Source: DATGJX01 sp963830545 | GTDB taxonomy: Bacteria; Vulcanimicrobiota; Vulcanimicrobiia; Vulcanimicrobiales; Vulcanimicrobiaceae | Length of the DNA: 64,000 nt | Assembly (NCBI GenBank): GCA_963830545.1 | Contig: CAWHMK010000001.1 | Coordinates: 2,480,001 to 2,544,000 of the forward strand | Direction: 5' to 3' | Part shown: one piece after another, positions 37,542 through 45,624 of the stretch | Numbering within the stretch: position 1 is the stretch's first letter | How the letters are laid out: every line of letters starts with the position of its first letter | Position numbers and translations under genes: made by a program | Notes under the pieces: generated by a model | Databases searched by the model: none | Told to the model about the DNA's origin: nothing | The model's input: only the letters and a program-made list of their open reading frames with translations

Positions 37542-38495
37542 GTGCCGGACGATACTGGTAGCGCCATGGCGCCAACGCGAGGGGCCCGTATTTCACGACC
37601 GGCCCAGCTCGGCTTGATTGCCTTGACGTTCATGGTTATCGCCGCGATCGCACTGTATTTCGTTGCGCACGTTTTGCGTGGCGGGAGCGGTTATCAAATT
37701 GCGGTGCGCTTCGCGTCCGCCGCCGGCGTATCGTCGGGCGCACAGGTCACGCTGAACGGCGTCGACGTCGGAACGGTAAGCAAAGTCCTGATTCTACCGG
37801 ATGCCAGCGTCGACTTCATCATCACGGTGTTCGGCGATACGGCTATACCGAAAGGTGCGAGATTTTCGGTGCGCCCCGCTTTGACGGGCTCGCCGACCGT
37901 TACGATCGACATTCCGCCGGGCATTCGCAGCAGCATGCTGGCGAAACGCGTGCTGCCGATTTCGGAGCAGCCGGTCGGGGCGGTGCCGTTATCGCTCGAC
38001 GCGATGATGGCGCAGGGCCGCGTGCTCGCGAACCGAGCGCAGCGCATGCTGGCCCAGGCGCGACCGTACGGCGGCCGTCTGACGTATCATCTGCAGCATG
38101 CGCGTGCGAGCGCTTCCGGTACGATGCAAGGCTTGCGCGGCACGATGCCTTCGGTGATGGGCAGTCTTCATTCCACCATCGCGAAAGCGAAAGCCGACGC
38201 GCAGCAGGCGCAAAGCGCGCTGCGCCGACGCGACCAGGCGAAGATTGCCGCGATTGCCTCGTCGTTTCAGCAATCCAGCATCGACATGAAGCGGACGGCG
38301 GATGCGCTCGGGCCGCTCAAACGCGATCCGGCTTTGAAAGAAAACGTGCGCTACGCATCCGCGCAACTGCGCGCGGTCACGGGAAATATGGCTCAGCTCT
38401 CGCGGGACATGCAGATGATAACCGGCAACGCGCAAACCAAGGCCGAGCTGCGCGACGCGGGGGCGCGGCTGCGCGCGATTCTCCACAAGCTGTAA
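37542..38495 (+). CDS. MCE/MlaD domain protein
   Basis: The 317-residue protein has one N-terminal transmembrane helix (about 24-45, LIALTFMVIAAIALYFVAHV) and an MCE/MlaD domain (about 50-130, YQIAVRFASAAGVSSGAQVTLNGVDVGTV). A long helical C-terminal region rich in Ala, Gln and Arg follows. MCE proteins form rings that carry lipids across the periplasm, usually with MlaE permease and MlaF ATPase. Neither partner is in the window. It is divergent from the exported-protein gene at 37488. Confidence 0.85.
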   Translation: MPDDTGSAMAPTRGARISRPAQLGLIALTFMVIAAIALYFVAHVLRGGSGYQIAVRFASAAGVSSGAQVTLNGVDVGTVSKVLILPDASVDFIITVFGDTAIPKGARFSVRPALTGSPTVTIDIPPGIRSSMLAKRVLPISEQPVGAVPLSLDAMMAQGRVLANRAQRMLAQARPYGGRLTYHLQHARASASGTMQGLRGTMPSVMGSLHSTIAKAKADAQQAQSALRRRDQAKIAAIASSFQQSSIDMKRTADALGPLKRDPALKENVRYASAQLRAVTGNMAQLSRDMQMITGNAQTKAELRDAGARLRAILHKL

Positions 38496-38501
38496 AGGCC
38501 G

Positions 38502-39296
38502 CTAATTGCCTTTCCATTGCGCTTTGCGCTTTTCGAGGAAGGCGCTCGTACCTTCTTTGAAATCGTTCGTGTTCACGAGCGTGCCGAACTCCAACGCTTC
38601 CAACTCGAGTCCGTCCGAAATGGGCAGATGCGCTCCGCCGTTGATGACGCGCTTGCACGCCTCGATGGCCAGTGGCGCCTTTCCGCCGATGAGGTGCGCG
38701 ATGCGCTTTGCTTCGTCAAGCAACGCCGCTTGGGGCACGACTTTCTGCACGAGCCCGATACGCAGAGCTTCCTGCGCGTCGATCGCCTCACCGCTCAGGC
38801 ACAGATACATCGCCATTCCTCTGCCCACCAGGCGCATCGTGCGCTGCGATCCGCCGTACCCCGGAATCAATCCGAGATTGACTTCCGGCTGCCCGAAGCG
38901 CGCAGTGTCGGCAGCGATACGGATGTCGCCCGCCATCGCCAGCTCGCAGCCGCCGCCGAGCGCAAAACCGTTGATTGCCATGATGACCGGCTTTTTGAAT
39001 CGCTCGATTTGAAGCGTGACGGATTGGCCGGCTCGCGCTTTCTGCGCGCCTTGGACGGCATTGGGGAGCGCGTTCAGTTCGCCGATGTCTGCGCCGGCCG
39101 CAAACGCTTTCGGCCCCGCACCGGTGATGATGACGCAGCGTACGTCGCCGTTGCGCTCGAGATCGACCAGCGCAACCGAAAGCTCCCCGAGAAGATGCGC
39201 GCTCAGCGCGTTCAATACGTTCGGGCGGTTCAGCGTAACGACCGCAGCCGAGTCTTCGACCTCGACCGTGATGGTGTCGAACGTTCTAGCTTGCAT
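38502..39296 (-). CDS. Enoyl-CoA hydratase/isomerase (crotonase) family protein
   Basis: The 264-residue crotonase has the oxyanion-hole region FAAGADIGEL and both acidic catalytic positions, Glu in GGGCELAMAGD and Glu in FGQPEVNLGLIPG. This fits hydration of crotonyl-CoA-type substrates. The gene overlaps the 3-hydroxyacyl-CoA dehydrogenase stop by 11 bases, so the two are likely translated together. With the thiolase at 33888 they make a set for (R/S)-hydroxybutyryl-CoA or beta-oxidation chemistry. Confidence 0.92.
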   Translation of the reverse strand: MQARTFDTITVEVEDSAAVVTLNRPNVLNALSAHLLGELSVALVDLERNGDVRCVIITGAGPKAFAAGADIGELNALPNAVQGAQKARAGQSVTLQIERFKKPVIMAINGFALGGGCELAMAGDIRIAADTARFGQPEVNLGLIPGYGGSQRTMRLVGRGMAMYLCLSGEAIDAQEALRIGLVQKVVPQAALLDEAKRIAHLIGGKAPLAIEACKRVINGGAHLPISDGLELEALEFGTLVNTNDFKEGTSAFLEKRKAQWKGN

Positions 39297-40143
39297 AATC
39301 GTAGAAGCCTTTTCCGCTCTTGCGGCCGTAGCGGCCAGCCAGCACCATGCGGCGCAGCAGCGGCGGGGGCGCCATCATCGGATCTTTGAATTCATCGAAC
39401 ATGATTTGCGCGATGTAATACGTCGTGTCCAGACCGACGAAGTCGAGCAGTTCGAGCGGACCCATCGGGTAGCCGCAGCCGAGCTTCATGCCTTTGTCGA
39501 TGTCTTCTTTGCTCGCGAGCCCCTCCTCGTAGACTTTTATCGCGTAGAGCAAGTACGGCACGAGCAAACGGTTCACGACGAACCCGGTGGTGTCTTTGGC
39601 GAGGATCGGTTCTTTGCCGAGCGTCCGCGCGAAGCCGAATAGGGAATCGATTGTACTCTGCGTGGTCGCAATCGTCTGCACGACTTCCACGAGCTTCATG
39701 ACCGGTACCGGATTGAAGAAGTGCAGTCCGGCTACCCGGTCCGGCCGCTTGGTCTTGGCGGCGAGTTCGATGACGCACAGGCTCGAGGTATTCGTGCAGA
39801 TGATTGCGTGCGGCGCGAGCATCTCGTCGAGGCCGCAAAAGAGCGCGGTTTTCGCATCCGCGTTCTCGACGATCGCCTCGACGACCACATCGCAGTCTTT
39901 CAAGTCGTCGATGGCGGTGGTGGGCGTAATGCGCCCCAGAATTGCGTCACGCTCGGCAAGCGCGAGTTTTTGTTTTTCGACGAACTTGTCCAGCGACTTG
40001 GTAATGGTTTGTATGCCTCGCTGCAGAGGCGCGTCCGCGGCCTCCATCAGCACGACGTCGAAGCCCGACGCCGCGCAGGTTTGCGCGATGCCGTTGCCCA
40101 TCAGACCGGCGCCGCAGACGCCGACTTTGCGAATCTCGCTCAA
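39286..40143 (-). CDS. 3-hydroxybutyryl-CoA dehydrogenase
   Basis: The 285-residue protein has the NAD-binding VGVCGAGLMGNGIAQT, the catalytic His-Glu region HFFNPVPVMKLVEVV, and the C-terminal domain start AKDTTGFVVNRLLVPYLL. Length and motifs match the single-function short-chain enzyme (Hbd/FadB2 type), which interconverts acetoacetyl-CoA and 3-hydroxybutyryl-CoA. It is the first gene of a two-gene unit with the enoyl-CoA hydratase. Confidence 0.93.
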   Translation of the reverse strand: MSEIRKVGVCGAGLMGNGIAQTCAASGFDVVLMEAADAPLQRGIQTITKSLDKFVEKQKLALAERDAILGRITPTTAIDDLKDCDVVVEAIVENADAKTALFCGLDEMLAPHAIICTNTSSLCVIELAAKTKRPDRVAGLHFFNPVPVMKLVEVVQTIATTQSTIDSLFGFARTLGKEPILAKDTTGFVVNRLLVPYLLYAIKVYEEGLASKEDIDKGMKLGCGYPMGPLELLDFVGLDTTYYIAQIMFDEFKDPMMAPPPLLRRMVLAGRYGRKSGKGFYDYAS

Positions 40144-40241
40144 GACTGTTCTCCTCCGGTGAAATCGCGCTCAAGTTGTCTAATTGCGTGAGCGGAACCT
40201 TTGCGGCTATACTGGTAGGCTGGAAGGAGGATGACCGGTCT

Positions 40242-40877
40242 GTGCGCACCGCTTATCACGAGGCTCTCGAATCAACCCGTCTGGATGTCGTACGCCTCGG
40301 CGCACTGGCGGGCGATGCCATTCGCCTTGCCGTGGAGGCGCTGGAACGGCGCGATTCGGCCGCCGGAGCCCGAGTCGTTGCGGGCGACGACGTCATCGAC
40401 GACTTACGTCGCAAGATCGAATCCTCTTGCATCGAGCTCATCTGGCGCCAGCAGCCGGTGGCCGGCGAGTTGCGCGAAATTGCCGCGATGCTCGAAATCG
40501 CCACGGATCTGGAGCGTGTGGGCGACTACGCCGTCGATACAGCCAAGCATGCAATCAAGCTCGCCGACGTGACGCTGCGCCCGGCGCGTGTCGAGATCGA
40601 CCGCATCGCCAGCGTTGCGCACGCGATTCTGCTCGACGCAATGCGTGCCTACACCGAGCGCGACGCCGATCTGGCCGAACGCGTGATTCAAGAAGACGAC
40701 GAAGTGGACCGTCTCTACAAGCGCGGCGTGAAAGCACTGCAGGAAGAGATGGCCTCCGACCCCGAGCTGGTGAAAGCGGGAACTCGCATGCTGTTCGTGC
40801 TCGCGGCGCTCGAACGCGTCGGCGATCGCGCGAACAACATCGCCTGGCACACGAAGGAAATGATCGGCACCGCTTGA
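40242..40877 (+). CDS. phoU: PhoU-like phosphate-signalling protein
   Basis: The 211-residue protein is two PhoU three-helix repeats with the metal-binding ExxxD signatures: EIATDLERVGDYAVDTA in the first and LAALERVGDRANNIAWHT in the second. I chose the GTG at 40242, about 11 bases after GGAGG; the frame is open to 40176. PhoU links the PstSCAB phosphate transporter to the PhoR kinase, but neither is in the window. The stop overlaps the aminotransferase start (TTGA). Confidence 0.92.
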   Translation: MRTAYHEALESTRLDVVRLGALAGDAIRLAVEALERRDSAAGARVVAGDDVIDDLRRKIESSCIELIWRQQPVAGELREIAAMLEIATDLERVGDYAVDTAKHAIKLADVTLRPARVEIDRIASVAHAILLDAMRAYTERDADLAERVIQEDDEVDRLYKRGVKALQEEMASDPELVKAGTRMLFVLAALERVGDRANNIAWHTKEMIGTA

Positions 40878-42050
40878 CCCTTCGACCAGCTCAGGGCGGG
40901 CTCACTCCGCTCTCCCGGGAACTCTTCGCCGTCACCGAAACGTACACGTATCTCAATCACGCCGCCGTCGGTGTGCTGCCGAAACCGGCGAGCGAAGCGG
41001 TGCGTGCGTTCGTCGAAGCGCATGCAACCGCAGGCGTGATGGGCGTGTTTCCGTACGAGCTGCGTATGGCCGAGTACCGCGAATGCATCGCGCGCTTCAT
41101 CGGCGCACAGCCCGGAACGATCGCGGTTCTGCGAAATACGGGCGACGGAGCGAACGCAATCGCAGGCGGCTTTTCGTGGGAGCCGGGCGACGAAGTGATT
41201 CTTCCGGACAACGAGTTTCCCGCAAACGCGCAGCCGTGGCTTCCGTTGCGAGATCGCGGGGTCAACCTCCGTTTTATTCGAACGGCGCGCGAACGGCTCA
41301 CGCCCGACGTTCTGCGTCGCTGCATCGGTGCGCGCACGAAGGTCGTCACGGTGTCGTGGGTCTCGTTCGAAGACGGTTACCGGCACGATCTCGCGGCTCT
41401 TGCAGACGTCGCACATGCGCACGGCGCGATCCTTGCGGTCGACGCGATTCAGGGGCTGGGCGCGTTTCCCATCGACGTGCGGGCATGCGGAATAGACGCG
41501 CTGTATTGCGGCGGAGCGAAATGGATGCTTTCCTTGCAAGGCGTCAGCTTCTTGTACGTCGCGCCGGCGCTGATGGACCGGCTGACCGTTGCCGCGCCGG
41601 GCTGGCGTTCGGTGGCCGACATGTGGTCGTTTCTCGAGTACGATCAACCTTTGGTGGATGACGCATCGCGCTTCGAAGGCGGAACCCCGAACTTCGTCGG
41701 GGCCCTTTCGCTGGTGAAGTCGATGGATGTGCTGCAGAGCGCGGGAACTGCTCGCATCGCCGAACACGTTCTTGCACTGACCGGCAGGCTGTCGGACGGA
41801 TTACGGTCGGCAGGTGCGGAGTCTCGCAAGTGTACGCGGAAATACCGAGTCCTCGGGCATCGTGACGTTCGGCATGCCGGGCGCGGACCCAATCGCGCTC
41901 GGAAAGTCGCTGCAGCGCGACGGCATCATTACGACGTATCGCGCGAACGGCATCCGGGTTTCCCCTCACGGCTACAACACGTTCGAAGAAATGGACGCGG
42001 TCGTCGACGGCGTCAAACGGTACGGAAAGGAAGTTGCATGCTCGCCCTGA
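40874..42050 (+). CDS. Class V aminotransferase family protein (one frameshift)
   Basis: The protein (about 390 residues) shows the class V pattern: YLNHAAVGVLPKPASEAV, IAVLRNTGDGANAIAG, VTVSWVSFEDGYRHDL, the PLP-adjacent ILAVDAIQGLGAFPID, and YCGGAKWMLSLQGVSFLYV with the Schiff-base Lys. A shift near 41815 joins to ASVRGNTESSGIVTFGM and the C-terminal YNTFEEMDAV. It could be a cysteine desulfurase- or isopenicillin-N-epimerase-like enzyme. The start is doubtful: a TTG overlapping the phoU stop is in frame, but the first 12 codons are the palindromic repeat. Confidence 0.85.
40877..40912. repeat. Dispersed palindromic repeat (CTTCGAC...GCTCAGG type)
   Basis: The sequence CCCTTCGACCAGCTCAGGG is an imperfect palindrome followed by CGGGCTCACTCCGCTC. 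It matches a short dispersed repeat that I recall from many high-GC genomes as CCTTCGACAAGCTCAGG and that, when translated, reads as ALSxSKG-like peptides. It sits at the phoU-aminotransferase junction and forms part of the proposed aminotransferase start. Only one copy is seen in the window. Confidence 0.55.
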
Positions 42051-42685
42051 TCCTCGCTGCAGTGATGAGTACGCCCGCGCCGGCGGACGGTACGTACAGG
42101 TACGTAACGTCGATGAACGGCGCGCAGGTCGAAAAGACGCAGGTCACCGTCAAGCACGACGCCGCAGGCAATCTCTTGCTCAGCGAGAGCGCGACGGGAA
42201 ACATGAACGGGCGTTCGGGATCGATCAGCGATACGCTCACGCTCGATCCGGCGCTGGCGCCGCTCGGATATTCCGCGGACGCCTCCATTGCCGACTCCCG
42301 TTCGATGAAGTCCACGCTCGCGTTCAAAGGCGCCCAAGCCGTTCAGACCGGCGACGTGACGAAAACATACGCGTTGTCCGCGGACGCGAAGCACTTCGTC
42401 GTGCTGGATTTCGGACCTTTCACGGGGTACTTCGCGCTGCCGGCGCAAATGCAGGCCTGGGGCGATCAGCCCGTCGTAGCCATCGTTCCTTTGTACGCGC
42501 AAGGCGTGTCCATTACCGTAGACAAAACGCTCGCTCCCGATCGCCCCAAGACCGTGCCCCCAACGGACGCGCAAATCTCCATCAAGAGCCCGGTTCAATT
42601 CACGGTATGGTACGATCCCAAAACGCTTCTCGTGGACGAGATGGACGTCCCGGCCGAGGACGTTTCGGTAACTCGGCTGCCGTAA
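42038..42685 (+). CDS. Exported protein of unknown function
   Basis: From the ATG at 42038 (13 bases inside the aminotransferase end) the product is 215 residues. A very short hydrophobic leader (MLALILAAVMSTPAPA) is followed by a beta-rich body: GTYRYVTSMNGAQVEKTQVTV, LTLDPALAPLGYSADASI, and FTVWYDPKTLLVDEMDVP. The pattern resembles single-domain beta proteins that bind lipids or act as envelope factors, but no family can be named. It is convergent with the SDR gene at 42687. Confidence 0.65.
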   Translation: MLALILAAVMSTPAPADGTYRYVTSMNGAQVEKTQVTVKHDAAGNLLLSESATGNMNGRSGSISDTLTLDPALAPLGYSADASIADSRSMKSTLAFKGAQAVQTGDVTKTYALSADAKHFVVLDFGPFTGYFALPAQMQAWGDQPVVAIVPLYAQGVSITVDKTLAPDRPKTVPPTDAQISIKSPVQFTVWYDPKTLLVDEMDVPAEDVSVTRLP

Positions 42686-42686
42686 C

Positions 42687-43418
42687 TTACAGGATATCCA
42701 GCCTGCCGCCGTCGACGACCAGCGTCGTTCCGTTCACGAAGCGCGCTTCGTCAGATGCGATGAAGCAGATTGCGGAGGCGAGATCCTCGGGTTTCCCGAC
42801 CGCGCCTTCGATCTTTTCCGCGCCGCTCTTGACGTTCGGGTTGTTCCACAGCATCGGCGTATCGACCGCGCCGGGTGCAACGGAGTTGACGCGAATCTTC
42901 CGCGATTCCATTTCGATGCTGAATCCCCGCGTGAACGCCTCGATCGCGCCTTTGGAAGCGGCATAGGGCACGACGTTCGCGGTGGTTTCGTGTGCGTGCA
43001 CGGAACTGATGTTGACGATGACCGAGCCGGGCGGCATGTGCGGCACGCCGTACTTGGCAAAGAAGAAGACGGAACCCAGGTTCGTATCGATGACGTGAAA
43101 GAAGTCCGCTTCGGCAAGATCGACGATCGGCGTAAACGTCATCATACCGGCGTCGTTCACAATCACGTCGAGCGTCCCGTACGTCTGAACGGTCTTCGTA
43201 ACCGCCGCCTGAACCTGGGTGGAATTGCCGACGTCGACTTCGACCGCGATGGCTTGGCCTTTGGCCGCAAGGATCTCGTCGACCGTCGACTGAGCCGATT
43301 GCTGATGCAGGTCCGCCGCGGCGACGCGGCCGCCTTCGGCAGCCATTCGTAGCGCGGTCGCGCGCCCGATGCCCGAACCCGCACCGGTAATCAGACACGT
43401 CTTATTGCTGAATCTCAT
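42687..43418 (-). CDS. Short-chain dehydrogenase/reductase
   Basis: This classical SDR has 243 residues. Cofactor motif TGAGSGIGRA is at 11-20, NDAG at 88-91, catalytic Ser in VNISSV (about 138), and YAASK at 152-156 with the active-site Tyr and Lys. The C-terminus ends VVDGGRLDIL. Asp at the end of the second strand region (AAADLH) suggests NAD preference. The substrate is unknown. It is divergent from the GH1 gene, 39 bases apart. Confidence 0.92.
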   Translation of the reverse strand: MRFSNKTCLITGAGSGIGRATALRMAAEGGRVAAADLHQQSAQSTVDEILAAKGQAIAVEVDVGNSTQVQAAVTKTVQTYGTLDVIVNDAGMMTFTPIVDLAEADFFHVIDTNLGSVFFFAKYGVPHMPPGSVIVNISSVHAHETTANVVPYAASKGAIEAFTRGFSIEMESRKIRVNSVAPGAVDTPMLWNNPNVKSGAEKIEGAVGKPEDLASAICFIASDEARFVNGTTLVVDGGRLDIL

Positions 43419-43457
43419 GGAAAGCGGCTTCGGGCAGCCGCGTCGAAACCCCGCGCG

Positions 43458-45587
43458 ATGCAGCGATCGATTCGATTCGGCGTCGCGACGGCCGACCACC
43501 AGTGCGAAGCGTACACGGGACAGGACGATATTCGCGATGTTTGGGAACGCGTGCGCGGGTTGACCGTTCGCGGGCGTGCCACGGACTTCTGGAACCGCTT
43601 TCGCGAGGACGCGGATCTCGCGAAAAGCCTTGGGTGCAGCGCGTTCCGGCTCTCGCTTTCCTGGACACGTCTCGAACCGCAGCCGGGAGCGTGGGACGAC
43701 GGCGCTTTCGCGCACTATCGCGAGGTGCTGCAATACCTGCGCGATGCCGGCATGATGACGGTCGTCACGCTTCATCACAACACGTGGCCGCTGCACGTGC
43801 AAGCCGCGAGTAATGGCGCCGGCATGCTCGACGACGGCTTCCCCGATCGCATGGCCGAATACGCGGCGCAGGTTGCAACGCGGCTCGGCGACCTGATCGA
43901 CCGGTACGTGACGATCAACGAGCCCAATCAGCTCGTGTACGGCTTCATCAAAGGGTTTTGGATGCGGACGTATCCGATGCCGCCGGGACTTCCGCCCTTT
44001 GCCACATCGGAGCAGCAGATGGACGCCGTGCTGCGGCTGATTCCGAATCTTTTCCGCTCGCACGCGAGAATGCGCGCGGAAATCCGGAAAGTTCGTCCCG
44101 GCGCGATGGTCGGGGCCAATCCGCTGATTCTCGGGCTGCCGCGCTGGCTGCAGCACATCGTCGATCGCAACGCTACCCGGCTCAAAACGCCGGAGCACGC
44201 GCGGCTGCAGGCGCGGCGTCTCGCGCAGCGTTCTCTCATCGATTCCGGAGTAGTCGACGTTTCGCTCGCGCAGCTCACGATGACGCACGAACGCATGCAG
44301 CACGTGCTCTTCTCCGAGCCGTATGTCGTCGCGCATCCGGCCGTTCTTCACGACGCGTCCGTCGCGCTGCCCGAGTCCTTCGACGTGTGGAAAGGACGCG
44401 TCGGCGTCCTGCAGGACGCGCCGATGGCGGAAAAGGCCGCGGGCTACTTTCCCGACGCAGCCGTTACGTTCTATTCGGATGCGCCGCGCGCGATCGATGC
44501 GCTCGATCGCGGGGAAGTCGACGCGCTGTTCGACGACGACGTCATTCTACGGCAATACTCGAACGACAAGCGCACGCTTTCGAACGTGCCGGGAAACGAC
44601 CAGCCGTTCTGCGTCGCGATGGCGCTCGGAAACCGCGCGTTGCTCAACGCAGTCGATCGCGCGCTGCGCGCGTTCAAGAAAGACCATCCGCAGCTCCCGA
44701 ATTCGGATAATCGCAAGACCGTCGCCGACATCGGCCGCTCCGGCGCCGGGGCGGAGGCCGATGCGTCGAGTACCGTGCCGGACCTGGACGGCTCGCTCGA
44801 ACGCATTCGCAGGCGCGGCGTGCTGCGCGCCGGCATTCATCCCGGCGTCGACGGCTTGTGCGCGCCGGACGGACACGGCGGTTACGGCGGTCTGGAACCG
44901 GACCTCGCGCGCGCCATCGCTCGTCAAGTGCTGGGGACGCGTGCGCGCGTCGAGTTCGTTCCCCTTGCGCGCGCGAAACGTCTGACGGCGACGCGTTCGC
45001 CGCTGCGCATATTCGACAACGTGCGAAAGGCGTTCGCGATGTTCGGCACGCTCGTCGGGACGAATTGGTGGAATCTGGGCATGGCCGGAAAGCTGCCGCA
45101 CTTTTTGTGCCCGCCGGAATGCGCCGGGACGCTCGATTACGTCGGACTCGATTACTACTGGGGCGTCCCGTCGATTCGTCCCGGCCAGATTCAGCGATTG
45201 TTTTCCGCGGCGCAAGCCCGCTACGGCAATGCGCCGGTGTGGCCGAACGAACTGGAAAGCATTCTCGAAGAAGCGCAGGAGCAGTTTCCGGGAAAGCCGA
45301 TCGTCGTCATCGAGAACGGGTGCGTCACGAGTACCGACGGCTTCAGCCGCGCGCAATACTTGGACGCGCACATCCGTGAAGTCGATCGCGCTCTGGAAAA
45401 GGGTCTTCCAATCGAGGCGTACCTGTGCTGGAGCATCACGTCGAATCGCGAATGGGGTTTGCCGTTCGACGACAACAGCGACTTCGGACTCTTTCACATC
45501 GATCTCGATCGCGATCCGGATTTGAAGCGCATCCCAACCGAGGCCAGCGCGCGTTACGCGGAGATCATCGCGGCGCACTCCTCATGA
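43458..45587 (+). CDS. Family 1 glycosidase with an inserted, circularly permuted substrate-binding-protein module
   Basis: The 709-residue product is a complete GH1 barrel interrupted in the middle. GH1 part one (1-255) has FGVATADHQCEAYTG, LHHNTWPLH and the acid/base Glu155 in VTINEPN. GH1 part two (about 513-709) has GLDYYWGV, the nucleophile Glu619 in VVIENG and the aglycone loop CWSITSNREWG. Between them, 256-408 reads like the later part of an SBP_bac_3 protein (DVSLAQLTMTHERMQHVLFSEPY, GRVGVLQD, ALDRGEVDALFDDDVIL). Then comes a linker (409-440), and 441-509 reads like the start of the same fold (RRRGVLRAGIHPG, GGLEPDLARAIARQVLG). The order is thus permuted. Flanking RRLAQRSL (253-260) and KRLTATRSPL (507-516) are alike. 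The protein lacks a signal peptide. It may be a ligand-controlled glycosidase; substrate and ligand are unknown. Confidence 0.8.
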   Translation: MQRSIRFGVATADHQCEAYTGQDDIRDVWERVRGLTVRGRATDFWNRFREDADLAKSLGCSAFRLSLSWTRLEPQPGAWDDGAFAHYREVLQYLRDAGMMTVVTLHHNTWPLHVQAASNGAGMLDDGFPDRMAEYAAQVATRLGDLIDRYVTINEPNQLVYGFIKGFWMRTYPMPPGLPPFATSEQQMDAVLRLIPNLFRSHARMRAEIRKVRPGAMVGANPLILGLPRWLQHIVDRNATRLKTPEHARLQARRLAQRSLIDSGVVDVSLAQLTMTHERMQHVLFSEPYVVAHPAVLHDASVALPESFDVWKGRVGVLQDAPMAEKAAGYFPDAAVTFYSDAPRAIDALDRGEVDALFDDDVILRQYSNDKRTLSNVPGNDQPFCVAMALGNRALLNAVDRALRAFKKDHPQLPNSDNRKTVADIGRSGAGAEADASSTVPDLDGSLERIRRRGVLRAGIHPGVDGLCAPDGHGGYGGLEPDLARAIARQVLGTRARVEFVPLARAKRLTATRSPLRIFDNVRKAFAMFGTLVGTNWWNLGMAGKLPHFLCPPECAGTLDYVGLDYYWGVPSIRPGQIQRLFSAAQARYGNAPVWPNELESILEEAQEQFPGKPIVVIENGCVTSTDGFSRAQYLDAHIREVDRALEKGLPIEAYLCWSITSNREWGLPFDDNSDFGLFHIDLDRDPDLKRIPTEASARYAEIIAAHSS

Positions 45588-45624
45588 CCGCAAGCGTGGA
45601 CTTCCACGATGACGACGCGAAGCG

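Noticed and set aside
42013..42327. Second copy of the dispersed palindrome, suggested by an ALSLSKR-like translation
   Set aside because: The underlying DNA does not contain the CTTCGAC...GCTCAGG palindrome. The peptide likeness is due to chance.
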